A stretch of 47,006 nt of DNA from SG8-30 sp964406445 (GTDB taxonomy: Bacteria > Pseudomonadota > Gammaproteobacteria > Steroidobacterales > Steroidobacteraceae). The translations under genes and the position numbers were made by a program. The DNA lies in assembly GCA_964406445.1 (NCBI GenBank), contig CAYORU010000025.1, positions 1-47,006 on the forward strand, read 5' to 3'. Numbering within the stretch: position 1 is the first letter of the stretch; each line of letters begins with the position of its first letter. The notes below the pieces were generated by a model that was not told where the DNA came from, searched no databases, and saw only the letters and a list, made by a program, of their open reading frames with translations. Below are positions 35,701-43,326 of this stretch, in pieces.

Positions 35701-36002
35701 TCGAGGCGGTGCGTCGCGGCCATGGCCTCGTCGGCCGCGACCCGCGCCACGCTCTCGAGCGAGCGGCGGTCGGTGTCGAAGAGCTGGTACTGGTGGCTGA
35801 CGAGGCGCAGCAGCTCCGCGATCCGGAGGTTGCCCTCGCCGTCGGTCGCGTCGAGCAGCTGGCGTTCGAGCAAGGGGTGGGCGGCCGGCGCGGGGGCCGG
35901 CGACACCGGCGCAGGCGCGGACGGCGGCGCGTCGGCCGCAGCCTGCTCCGCCGTCAGGATCCTGAGGCGGCGTGCTGTGCCAGAGTCCTTGGCGTTGGAC
36001 AT
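32715..36002 (-). CDS. PAS/GAF sensor diguanylate cyclase/phosphodiesterase (GGDEF-EAL)
   Basis: 1095-residue cytosolic c-di-GMP enzyme with no membrane segment. In order: a proline/alanine-rich N-terminus, PAS (SEARYRVLVENAPEAVVVFD), GAF (about 250-400), two further PAS domains (SEQRYRGLFENVVEGVYQVG; then LQSILDAVITVDRDGRIDYM), GGDEF with an intact RLGGDEFGV, and EAL. In the EAL domain the signature reads EVLLRL instead of EALLRL. The other catalytic residues are present: AVNLSG, LEITE, LALDDFGSG, YLKIDG, AECVE and FAQGWLLG. Both activities are therefore plausible. ATG 36002 with GGGAGG just upstream is chosen over an upstream in-frame ATG at 36074. Confidence 0.92.
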   Translation of the reverse strand: MSNAKDSGTARRLRILTAEQAAADAPPSAPAPVSPAPAPAAHPLLERQLLDATDGEGNLRIAELLRLVSHQYQLFDTDRRSLESVARVAADEAMAATHRLETAERDRPEGSLRDSEARYRVLVENAPEAVVVFDADAGRFVDCNENACHFFKRDRAALLALGPADVTPPQLEDGTDAAEAARDHIEAALAGESPAFDWQHLDAEGRVIDCEVRLVRLPSSTSRLVRGSIIDISDRKRAEVIGSGERRVFEMIASGVGLVATLESITAVVEQVLPGAVCCIRRLDGRRRVLVHAAGPGLPREYVAIMEEVPAEIRFGSCAAAVVLQRQVLVPDIRKDALWEHRRAAALRAGLAACWSTPIQNARGEVLGTFATYLRRTGMPSRRDLELIGRMTQLARIAIERDAAQTALEQSEQRYRGLFENVVEGVYQVGMDGGLLAANPALVEMLGFDSIEELRAPGSISALYVDQAARHRLIEQLVADGELVEAEYELRRRDGSVITVSENARVNRRADGKVIGFEGTLTDVTERKRAESRLQEERERAQVTLQSILDAVITVDRDGRIDYMNPVAESLTEWDAAEALGRPSHEVVRLAAEDRGKAPEDPVRRVMARGAAEALSDQAVLISRSGQEVAVQANAAPIRGRGGEVNGVVIVFHDVSRERRMRRLLSYQASHDALTGLINRREFESRLNSALESVRADPSLRHAVVYVDLDQFKVVNDTCGHAAGDLLLRQVTGLLQTRLRAADVIARLGGDEFGVLLERCTTDVALRLADGLRQAIRDHRFTWDGHSLQIGASIGVVELTRDTESVATLLSAADVACYSAKDGGRNRVTLYDPASASARHREMRWVSRLTSASDEGRLDLVFQPIVAVTDGTRVRPHFEVLLRLRDEEGREVMPPEFIPAAERYNVMPLLDRWVLEQVLEQLVPTRRDGRDEAPYTVAVNLSGTTLSDPGFIESLVEMLERRDPVPGVLCLEITETAAIANLATASYVMRELASRGCLLALDDFGSGLSSFNYLRTLPVHYLKIDGQFVRNVADDPVDKSVVEAIVQVGRAMGVETIAECVETRAVLDTLREIGVGFAQGWLLGEPRPIREFPWR

Positions 36003-36162
36003 GCGCCTCCCGACCCGCAGCGCCCCCCGGGCGCATGCGACAAAATCTGTCCCGATGGTAGGGCCGGCCGGCACGGGGGGGCGTGACGCCGGTCGCGGTT
36101 CCCGGCGGGCAGGGGTCGGCGGCGGCCCGGCGCGGGCCGTCGGGGAGCGGCGGCGCTTCGCC

Positions 36163-37974
36163 TCAGGCGCGCTCCGCGCGCTTGCGCTCCCCTTCCTTCA
36201 GGTGACGCTTGCGCAGCCGGATCGAGAGGGGCGTGACCTCGACCAGCTCGTCCTCGTCGATGAACTCCATCGCCTGCTCCAGCGACAGGCGGATCGGGGG
36301 CGTCAGCAGCACGTTGTCGTCCTTGCCGGCGGCGCGCACGTTGGTGAGCTTCTTGGCCTTCAGCGGGTTCACGATCATGTCGTCGTCGCGGCTGTTGATG
36401 CCGACCACCTGCCCCTCGTAGATCGGGTCGCCGGGACCGATGAAGAGCCTCGCCCGCTCCTGCAGGTTGAAGAGCGCATAGGCCACCGCCTCGCCCTGCG
36501 CGTTCGAGACCAGCACGCCGGAGGTGCGCGGCGCGAGCGGCTTGTCGAGCACCGGTCCGAAGTGGTCGAAGACGTGGTACATGAGCCCGGTGCCGCTGGT
36601 CAGCGTCCTGAACTCGGTCTGGAAGCCGATCATGCCGCGCGAGGGAATCATGTAGTCCAGGCGCACCCGGCCACGGCCGTCCGGCACCATGTTCTCGAGC
36701 TTGCCGCCGCGCTCGCCGAGCGCCTGCATCACGGCGCCCTGGCTCGACTCCTCGATGTCGACCGTCAGCTGCTCCCAGGGCTCGACCTTGCGGCCGTCGA
36801 CCTCCTTCACGACCACCTGCGGGCGCGAAATGGCAAGCTCGTAGCCTTCGCGGCGCATGTTCTCGATCAGCACGCCGAGGTGCAGCTCGCCGCGGCCGAA
36901 GACCACGAAGCGGTCCGGATCCTCGGTCTCCTCGACCCGGAGCGCCACGTTGTGCAGCGTCTCGCGCATCAGGCGCTCGCGCAGCTGGCGGCTGGTGACG
37001 AACTTGCCCTCCTTGCCGAAGAACGGCGAGGTGTTCGTCTCGAAACCCATGCTGATGGTCGGCTCGTCGACGACGAGGGCCTTGAGCGGCTCGACGTTCG
37101 CCGGGTCGCAGATGGTGTCGGAGATCGCCGGCGTCTCGATGCCCGAGAAGGCGACGATGTCGCCGGCCTGGGCCTGCTCGACCTCGATGCGCTCGAGCCC
37201 GAGGAAGCCGAGCACCTGGCCGATGCGCTCGCTGCGCGCGGCGCCGTCGTGGTCCACTACGGTGACCGTCATGCCGCGCCTGAGCGTGCCGCGCTTGATG
37301 CGGCCGATGCCGATCGCGCCGACGTAGCTCGAGTAGTCGAGTTGCGAGACCTGCAGCTGCAGCGGGCCGTCGACGTCCACGTCCGGCGCCGGGCAATGGC
37401 TCAGGATCGTCTCGAACAATGGCGCCATGTCGGGCGCGAGGTGCGCCGTGTCGCGGCCCGAGATGCCGCGGATCGCCGAGGCGTAGATCACCGGGAAGTC
37501 GAGCTGGGCCTCGCTCGCGCCGAGACGGTCGAACAGGTCGAAGGTCTGGTTCAGCACCCAGTCCGGGCGCGCCTCGGCCCGGTCGATCTTGTTGATCACG
37601 ACGATCGGCCGCAGGCCGTGCGCGAAGGCCTTCTGGGTGACGAAGCGGGTCTGCGGCATCGGGCCGTCGACCGCATCCACCAGCAGCAGCACCGAGTCGA
37701 CCATCGACAGCACCCGCTCGACCTCGCCGCCGAAGTCGGCGTGGCCCGGGGTATCGACGATGTTGATGCGGTAATCGCGCCAGCGGATCGCCGTGTTCTT
37801 GGCGAGGATCGTGATGCCGCGCTCGCGCTCGAGCGCGTTGCTGTCCATCACCCGCTCGACCACCTGCTTGCGGGCGTCGAAGGTGCCGGACTGGCGCAGC
37901 AGCTGGTCGACCAGCGTGGTCTTGCCATGGTCGACGTGGGCGATGATCGCGATGTTGCGGAGGTTCTGGATCAC
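36163..37974 (-). CDS. typA: Ribosome-associated translational GTPase TypA/BipA
   Basis: 603-residue translational GTPase that assists 50S assembly and growth under stress. G1 is AHVDHGKTT (12-20), G2 RGITI, G3 DTPGHADF and G4 NKID. The C-terminus has the BipA-specific region (RGMIGFQTEFRTLTSGTGLM, GVLVSNAQGEAVAYALFNLQ, INSRDDDMIVNPLKAKKLTN). The start is GTG 37974 (MIQNLRNIAIIAHVDHG). A minus-strand TATACT at 38005-38010 may be its -10. vapBC lies immediately upstream. Confidence 0.96.
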   Translation of the reverse strand: MIQNLRNIAIIAHVDHGKTTLVDQLLRQSGTFDARKQVVERVMDSNALERERGITILAKNTAIRWRDYRINIVDTPGHADFGGEVERVLSMVDSVLLLVDAVDGPMPQTRFVTQKAFAHGLRPIVVINKIDRAEARPDWVLNQTFDLFDRLGASEAQLDFPVIYASAIRGISGRDTAHLAPDMAPLFETILSHCPAPDVDVDGPLQLQVSQLDYSSYVGAIGIGRIKRGTLRRGMTVTVVDHDGAARSERIGQVLGFLGLERIEVEQAQAGDIVAFSGIETPAISDTICDPANVEPLKALVVDEPTISMGFETNTSPFFGKEGKFVTSRQLRERLMRETLHNVALRVEETEDPDRFVVFGRGELHLGVLIENMRREGYELAISRPQVVVKEVDGRKVEPWEQLTVDIEESSQGAVMQALGERGGKLENMVPDGRGRVRLDYMIPSRGMIGFQTEFRTLTSGTGLMYHVFDHFGPVLDKPLAPRTSGVLVSNAQGEAVAYALFNLQERARLFIGPGDPIYEGQVVGINSRDDDMIVNPLKAKKLTNVRAAGKDDNVLLTPPIRLSLEQAMEFIDEDELVEVTPLSIRLRKRHLKEGERKRAERA

Positions 37975-38056
37975 GGGGGTGTCGCGGCGCGTAAAAGGTC
38001 GCGGAGTATACCTGTGGACCCCCGCCGGCCGGGCGGAATCGTCGACCGGCGATGCG

Positions 38057-38425
38057 TCAGGCAGAGGCGGCGGCCAGCCGCCGGTCGAGGGTCACCAGGG
38101 GCAGGCCGGCCGAACGGGCCAGCCACAGGTAGGCCGCGTCGTAGAAAGTCAGGTCGAACTGACCCGCCAGCTCCAGCACCTCGCCAGGTTCGACATCGCA
38201 CAGGGTCAGGTCCAGCTCTTCCACGAAACCGAGAGCGGCCTCGAACCGCCGGGCCAGTTCCGGCGACCGCTGCATCTTCTTGCGGCAGGTGTTGCCGATT
38301 TCGTAGACCAGCAGCGAGGGCGCCACGAGCCTGCTGTCGCCTAGGCGGCGGGCGACGTCGTCGGCGGCCGGTTCCCCGAACAGCAGCGCCGCGAGCGCGG
38401 AGGCGTCAACGACCTGGGCCGTCAC
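38057..38425 (-). CDS. vapC: VapC-type PIN-domain ribonuclease toxin
   Basis: 122-residue PIN domain. Acidic catalytic residues are visible in VVDASALAALLFGEP near the start, LLVYEIGNTCRKK, TFYDAAYLWLA and LVTLDRRLA. GTG 38425 is the start, overlapping the antitoxin gene by 20 bp, the typical tight coupling of vapBC. The toxin would cleave RNA (tRNA or rRNA in studied cases) when the antitoxin is degraded. The module sits between a secreted-protein operon and typA. Confidence 0.88.
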   Translation of the reverse strand: MTAQVVDASALAALLFGEPAADDVARRLGDSRLVAPSLLVYEIGNTCRKKMQRSPELARRFEAALGFVEELDLTLCDVEPGEVLELAGQFDLTFYDAAYLWLARSAGLPLVTLDRRLAAASA

Positions 38426-38654
38426 GATCCGCCCGGATCATTGCCGTGGAATCTGCCGCGCTCTCGAGGCCCATGGCACGGACGCGGTTACGCAGACCGG
38501 CGGCAGTCAGGCGCGGCCCGGTCTCGAGGGACGCAACTTCAAGGATTTCGAGCAGCTCGCCCTGCAGGGAACGATGGCGCTCCGCGGCCCGGGCCTTCAG
38601 CCGTTCGAGGACGGGTCGGGGAATGTTGCGAATCGTCAAGGTAGCGGTTTCCAT
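38406..38654 (-). CDS. vapB: VapB/FitA-type ribbon-helix-helix antitoxin
   Basis: 82 residues beginning METATLTIRNIPRPVLERLK, the beta-strand/helix start of FitA-like RHH antitoxins, followed by RAAERHRSLQGELLEILEVA as the second helix. The flexible C-terminus should wrap the PIN toxin. ATG 38654 is chosen; an extension to 38690 would add residues before the DNA-binding strand. RHH antitoxins usually repress their own promoter; a weak inverted repeat (TGCA-TAT-TGCA) lies just upstream of the start. Confidence 0.85.
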   Translation of the reverse strand: METATLTIRNIPRPVLERLKARAAERHRSLQGELLEILEVASLETGPRLTAAGLRNRVRAMGLESAADSTAMIRADRDGPGR

Positions 38655-38739
38655 GCCGCGAGGCTGGCACAGGCTGACTGCATATTGCAACCAACCGCAC
38701 CGCTGTCGCCATACGAAGGGGCAACCCTAACCTACCGCC

Positions 38740-38798
38740 AGAGTGGCCCTATAAAGTCTTTAATTTATTGCGGATACGCGCGATTTCTCATCAATTCT
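38740..38798. other. AT-rich intergenic patch with palindrome
   Basis: Between the vapB start region and the stop of the secreted-protein gene. Much more AT-rich than its surroundings, with the perfect palindrome TAAAG-T-CTTTA at 38752-38762. No gene is visible. On the minus strand ATTAAAGACTT here matches ATTAAAGACCT on the plus strand at 18605-18615. Confidence 0.4.
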
Positions 38799-39374
38799 TT
38801 ATTGAGCTGGCAGCGCGTAAACCCACTCTCCGGTGGCATCCCGGACAGGCTCTCGATCTGACTTCGATCGTGATGGAATGGATGTGGCTGGCCCCGCAAC
38901 GGTGACAGGCAGCGATACCGGTGTGGCCATGCGCGCGCCGTCGAGGGTGAACTCGAGGCGCCCGGCGAGGCGCTGTTCGCCCCCTGACGCCGGCGTGACC
39001 CGCAGGTCCAGGGACTCCCGGGCGCCGCGGCGCAGGGCGCCGATGGCGCGCCGGGGGCGGTCCGAGACGAGACCGCCCTCTTCGTCGAGCACCAGCGCGA
39101 TGTTCGAGACATCCGCGCGGCTGGTCACTTCGAGGCGCAGTGAAGATGGCACGCCCGCATGCAGCCGCCCCGCCTCCGTCACCCGTACGCTGACCGGCGC
39201 CCGGGGCTTGCCCAAGTACGGCAGCTGGAGCCGTCCCGGAGGCACTGCCGCCGGCGCAGCAATTGCCGCCGTCGCCTCGGGCCCGGCCTGAGGCGTTCTC
39301 GCGGCATTCGCCGCCACCAAGGCCGCGAGGGCGGCAAGCCCCAGCCCGAACGTCCAACCGTAGCTTGCCTTCAT
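38799..39374 (-). CDS. Small secreted or membrane-anchored protein of unknown function
   Basis: 191 residues. An N-terminal hydrophobic segment (MKASYGWTFGLGLAALAALV) looks like a signal peptide or anchor, followed by an alanine/proline-rich linker and a predicted beta domain (LRLEVTSRADVSNIALVLDE, LDLRVTPASGGEQRLAGRLE). It resembles an Ig-like fold, but no family is recognised. ATG 39374 overlaps the stop of the upstream metalloprotease-like lipoprotein as ATGA, so the two are translationally coupled and probably work together. Confidence 0.7.
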   Translation of the reverse strand: MKASYGWTFGLGLAALAALVAANAARTPQAGPEATAAIAAPAAVPPGRLQLPYLGKPRAPVSVRVTEAGRLHAGVPSSLRLEVTSRADVSNIALVLDEEGGLVSDRPRRAIGALRRGARESLDLRVTPASGGEQRLAGRLEFTLDGARMATPVSLPVTVAGPATSIPSRSKSDREPVRDATGEWVYALPAQ

Positions 39375-41107
39375 TGCGGCGTCACCGTGACCGTGATCGG
39401 CGTGTTGCCGCGCGGCGGACCCGGCCGGCAGTTCTCGCCGAGGTTGCTGCACTCGGCCACCTCGAGCACGTAGCTGCCGGGGGCGAGGCCGAAATGGCTC
39501 GCCTCCTCGCGACCGTCGGCCGTGCTGTCGTCGAAGCCGTCACAGGCGCCGCCCGCCGGGCACTGGTCGATGCCGCGGCGCAGCAGGATGAAGTCCGGGT
39601 CCGTGCCGACCGCGCCCTGGGCCACGATCCTGAGGCCCCCGCCGTTCGGCAGGTCGACCCGGAAATAGCGCCGGCCGCCGAGGCGGTTGAAGGAGGCCCA
39701 GAACGGGTCCGGGTCGCCGAAGGCGTTGGTGCTGATCGCCTGCACCGGCTGGCCCGCGAGCAGCTGGCGGTAGACCGGTCCGGCGTCGGGGTCGCCGGCC
39801 ACCGGCGACTGCCCGAGGCCGAAGGGCCCGGTGCCGTTGATTCCGTCCACCGCGAGCCGGTTGCGGATCGCCGTCGCCTCCGCCGGGAACCGCGCGGCCA
39901 GCCCGTCGGCAAGCACGAAGAGGCTCGTGAGCGCCTCGCTGTCGCGCAGCTCGTTGCGCATCACCGCGTGGATCGCCGCATAACCCAGGCTCAGCGTGTC
40001 GCTGTCCGCCGGATCGTTGGTCGCGTCGAAGACGTCCCAGAGGACCTCCTGGGCCGAGGTCTCGGTGGCGAAGCCGCGCGCGAAGCTGCCGCTGCCGCTC
40101 TCGACGCTGAAGAAGAACCCGCTGCCACCGGCGCTGCCGAAGGTGTCCCGGTACAGCGGGCCCGCGAGCACCATGCCCTGGAAGGCATTGCCCCAGCCCT
40201 CGGAAAACGCAACCGCGATGTCGAGCTGGTCGGTCAGCGAGTGCGGCCCGCCGACGCTGTCGCCGCGCGAGAAGGCGTCCTCGAAGTAGTGGCCGAACTC
40301 GTGCGCCACCACCGAGGCGTCGAACTCGTCCGCGTCCGCGTTCGCGGTGGCCGCGTCGCCGAGCAGGTACATGCCCGAAGGCACGGCCGGGCAGCCGCCG
40401 GAGGCCGGGAAGTCGCTCGCGAGGAAGAACGACGTGTCGATCTCGCCCGTCTGCGGATTCGGCCTACCGTCGCAGCCGCCCGCGCGGTTCTGCGTGGACC
40501 AGTAGACGTCGAGCGCCGGGAAGGCGAGGTTCGCCTCGACGCCGTGGATCAGCTCGCGGGCGCGCCACAATACGTCGAGGATCGCGAAGGGCGCGGCGGC
40601 CCGCGTTCCGGTGTAGCCGGTCCCGACGGTGAAGCCGGTGCCGGCGTTGAGGTCGACCGTCGCGTTGCCGGAGACGTTCACCGCCGAGCTGTCGAGCGCA
40701 TACAGCGCGTCGTTCGCCGTGTTGTTGCGGACCTCGAAGTCGTAGGCGCCCGCGCCGCTCCTTCGGACCTGCGCCTTGACGCGCACGATCACGCTACCCG
40801 CGGCAACGGTCGCCGAGTAGCGCCCGTCGGTCGCGCTGGTCGTGGTCGTGGCGAGGATCGACTGGTCGGAGGCGCGCAGGATCTCGACGGTCGCGCCGCG
40901 CACCGGCAGGCGCTCGAGGTTCGCGAAGCTGAGCGAAGTGTTGCTGCCGTAGGTCGGCCGGTCGAAGGTCACGGCGCCGGAGATCGTGGCGTTGCCGGCC
41001 GGCGGCGGCACGAAGCCCCCGCCCCCACCGCCGCCTCCGCCGCCGCAGGCGGCGAGGGACAGGGCGAGGAGTCCAGCCAGCGCCTTCCCTGGCATCTCGA
41101 TTCTCAT
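39371..41107 (-). CDS. Lipoprotein with HExxH zinc-metalloprotease motif
   Basis: 578 residues. A signal sequence ends in the lipobox LSLAAC (Cys21), followed by a run of glycines. A carboxypeptidase-regulatory-like beta domain spans about 37-110 (ISGAVTFDRPTYGSNTSLSF). The catalytic region has VVAHEFGHYFEDAF (HEFGH at 269-273) and, about 30 residues later, SEGWGNAF, where the glutamate is a candidate third zinc ligand. The C-terminus (FRVDLPNGGGLRIVAQGAVG, SYVLEVAECSNLG) looks like a pre-peptidase C-terminal domain. No exact peptidase family is recognised. It overlaps the small secreted gene by 4 bp. Confidence 0.75.
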   Translation of the reverse strand: MRIEMPGKALAGLLALSLAACGGGGGGGGGGFVPPPAGNATISGAVTFDRPTYGSNTSLSFANLERLPVRGATVEILRASDQSILATTTTSATDGRYSATVAAGSVIVRVKAQVRRSGAGAYDFEVRNNTANDALYALDSSAVNVSGNATVDLNAGTGFTVGTGYTGTRAAAPFAILDVLWRARELIHGVEANLAFPALDVYWSTQNRAGGCDGRPNPQTGEIDTSFFLASDFPASGGCPAVPSGMYLLGDAATANADADEFDASVVAHEFGHYFEDAFSRGDSVGGPHSLTDQLDIAVAFSEGWGNAFQGMVLAGPLYRDTFGSAGGSGFFFSVESGSGSFARGFATETSAQEVLWDVFDATNDPADSDTLSLGYAAIHAVMRNELRDSEALTSLFVLADGLAARFPAEATAIRNRLAVDGINGTGPFGLGQSPVAGDPDAGPVYRQLLAGQPVQAISTNAFGDPDPFWASFNRLGGRRYFRVDLPNGGGLRIVAQGAVGTDPDFILLRRGIDQCPAGGACDGFDDSTADGREEASHFGLAPGSYVLEVAECSNLGENCRPGPPRGNTPITVTVTPQ

Positions 41108-41167
41108 GGCGCAAGCGTAGCAGAGCTTCCTGAACGGCTGGTGACCGCGGTGATGGCCGGCGCCTGT

Positions 41168-42133
41168 TCAGGACAGCGCCTGAAGCTGTTCCTCCAGCTC
41201 CGCCGTGTGGCGCTCCCAGTAGCGCGCCTCGCCGAACCAGGGGAAGGCCCGCGGGAAGGCCGGGTCGTCCCAGCGGCGCGCCAGCCAGGCGGCGTAGTGC
41301 ACCATGCGCAGGGCCCGCAGCGGCTCGATCAGCGCCGCCTCGCGCCAGTCGAAGTCCGCGAACTGCGTGTAGCCCTCGAGCAGGTCGTCGAGCTGGGCGC
41401 GCATCTCGGCGGCGCTGCCCGCGAGGAGCATCCACAGGTCCTGCACGGCCGGTCCCGTCATGCAGTCGTCGAGGTCCACGAAATGCGGCCCGGCGGGCGT
41501 CCAGAGCACGTTGTTGCGGTGGCAGTCGCCGTGTATGCGCAGGAAGCGCAGCTCGCCTGCGGCCTCGAAGGCCGACTCGACCGCCTCGAGCAACTCGTCC
41601 GTCACCCGCTCGTAGCGGTGGGCGACGTACTCCGGCACGTGGCCGGCGTCGAGCAGGTAGTCGACGCTGCCCCGCCCCATCGCCTCCGGCGACAGCCGTG
41701 GCCGCGCGGTGAAGCGCCCCCGCGCGCCGACCAGGTGGATGCGCCCGAGGAAGCGGCCCATCCACTGCCGGTCCTCTTCCGTGCCGAGTTCCGGCCACTG
41801 CCCGCCGCGGCGCGTGTAGACGGCATACCTGAAGCCGCCATGCCGCAACAGGGTGTTGCCTGCCAGCACCCGCGGCGCGATCACCGGGATCTCGGCAGCC
41901 GCCAATTCGAGCGCGAAGGCGTGTTCCTCGAGGAGAGCCTCGTCGGACCAGCGCCCGGGCCGGTAGAACTTGACCACCACGGGCTCGGCGTCCTCGAGGC
42001 CGACCTGGTAGACGCGGTTCTCGTAGCTGCCGAGCGCCAGCACCCGGCCGTCGCACAAGAGGCCCGCCGCTTCCACGGCATCCACGATCGCGTCGGGCGT
42101 CAGCGCGTCGAACGGATGCGGATCAGGTCTCAA
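41168..42133 (-). CDS. srkA: Stress-response serine/threonine kinase SrkA (YihE/RdoA)
   Basis: 321 residues of the choline-kinase-like fold; in E. coli it counters stress-induced death. Strong matches are LGSYENRVYQVG, VVVKFYRPGRWSDEALLEEH, the catalytic loop LRIHGDCHRNNVLW, FVDLDDCMTGPAVQDLWMLL and EPLRALRMVHYAAWLARRW. TTG 42133 (MRPDPHPFDALTPDAI) is the only start that fits the family N-terminus; no ATG or GTG lies in frame nearby. Divergent from galE across 51 bp. In E. coli srkA is followed by dsbA; here it is not. Confidence 0.9.
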   Translation of the reverse strand: MRPDPHPFDALTPDAIVDAVEAAGLLCDGRVLALGSYENRVYQVGLEDAEPVVVKFYRPGRWSDEALLEEHAFALELAAAEIPVIAPRVLAGNTLLRHGGFRYAVYTRRGGQWPELGTEEDRQWMGRFLGRIHLVGARGRFTARPRLSPEAMGRGSVDYLLDAGHVPEYVAHRYERVTDELLEAVESAFEAAGELRFLRIHGDCHRNNVLWTPAGPHFVDLDDCMTGPAVQDLWMLLAGSAAEMRAQLDDLLEGYTQFADFDWREAALIEPLRALRMVHYAAWLARRWDDPAFPRAFPWFGEARYWERHTAELEEQLQALS

Positions 42134-42184
42134 GCCAGGCGCCCGGCGGTTGGTATCATGCCGGCAACATAACGCGGAGAACGC

Positions 42185-43165
42185 ATGGGCACCATCCTCG
42201 TCACCGGCGGCGCCGGCTACATCGGCAGCCACGTGGTCCGCCAGCTCGGCGAACGCGGCGAGGAGGTGGTCGTGCTCGACAACCTCTCGACCGGTTTTCG
42301 CGAGGCCGTCACCTACGGCGAGCTGATGATCGGCGACACGGCCGATCGCGACGTCGTCTCGATGCTGCTGGAGCGGCGCGGCATCGACACCGTGATGCAC
42401 TTCGCCGCGCACATCGTGGTGCCGGAATCCGTCGCGCACCCGCTCAAGTACTACGGCAACAACACCTGCGCGACGAGGAACCTGCTGGCGTGCTGCGCCG
42501 CCGCCGGCGTGAAGAACTTCATCTTCTCCTCCACTGCCGCCGTCTACGGCCTGCCCGCGGGCGGCCGGGCCGGCGAGGACAGCCCGACCGTTCCGATCAA
42601 TCCCTATGGCTGGTCGAAGCTGATGAGCGAGCAGATGCTCCGCGACCTCTCGGCCGCCACGCCGCTCAAGCACGTGGCGCTGCGCTACTTCAACGTCGCC
42701 GGGGCCGACCCTGGCGGGCGCATCGGCCAGTCCACCCCCGAGGCCACGCACCTGATCAAGGTCGCCTGCCAGCACGCCGTCGGCACGCGCGACCACGTCT
42801 CGATCTTCGGCACCGACTACGACACCCCCGACGGCACCGGCGTGCGCGACTACATCCACGTCGAGGACCTCGCCGCCGCCCACCTTGCCGCGCTCGACTA
42901 CCTGCGCGCCGGCGGCGCCTCGACCACGCTCAACTGCGGCTACGGCCGTGGCTTCAGCGTGCGGGAAGTGCTCGACGAGGTGGCACGCGCCGCAGGCAAG
43001 GCGCTCGACGTCCGCGAAGCCCCGCGCCGCGCCGGCGACCCGGGGATGCTGGTGGCGGTCGCCGAGCGGATCCGCCGGACGCTCGACTGGACGCCGCGGC
43101 ACGAGGACCTCGCCGGGATCGTGCGCACGGCACTGGCGTGGGAGCGCAGACTCCGCGAGGCCTGA
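42185..43165 (+). CDS. galE: UDP-glucose 4-epimerase
   Basis: NAD-dependent short-chain dehydrogenase fold enzyme interconverting UDP-glucose and UDP-galactose for cell-surface polysaccharides. The 326-residue product has the Rossmann motif GGAGYIGSH (8-16), the catalytic serine in FSSTAAVYG, and Tyr141/Lys145 in NPYGWSK. RDYIHVEDLA and LNCGYGRGFSVREV are typical of GalE. Convergent with the giant surface protein; the 161 bp between them hold no recognisable gene. Confidence 0.93.
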   Translation: MGTILVTGGAGYIGSHVVRQLGERGEEVVVLDNLSTGFREAVTYGELMIGDTADRDVVSMLLERRGIDTVMHFAAHIVVPESVAHPLKYYGNNTCATRNLLACCAAAGVKNFIFSSTAAVYGLPAGGRAGEDSPTVPINPYGWSKLMSEQMLRDLSAATPLKHVALRYFNVAGADPGGRIGQSTPEATHLIKVACQHAVGTRDHVSIFGTDYDTPDGTGVRDYIHVEDLAAAHLAALDYLRAGGASTTLNCGYGRGFSVREVLDEVARAAGKALDVREAPRRAGDPGMLVAVAERIRRTLDWTPRHEDLAGIVRTALAWERRLREA

Positions 43166-43326
43166 CGGCCGGGCCCAGGCACCGGCGACCGGGCAACGGC
43201 CCCCGCCGCCGGTTGTCCTGACGAGTCCTTGCCTGCGGACTGGTCCCGGGGACGTTGAACTCGCCGAGGCGGGGCTCGATGCTGTTCCAGGGCACGCTGC
43301 AGACCGGTGAGGCAGATCCCCGGGGT

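Noticed and set aside
32715..36002. EAL domain called inactive because of EVL
   Set aside because: All other metal-binding and catalytic residues are present, and the EVL variant is known to be tolerated.
43166..43326. Possible small gene or mobile-element remnant between galE and the surface protein
   Set aside because: Short frames there have no ribosome site, no recognisable motif, and no repeat boundaries.
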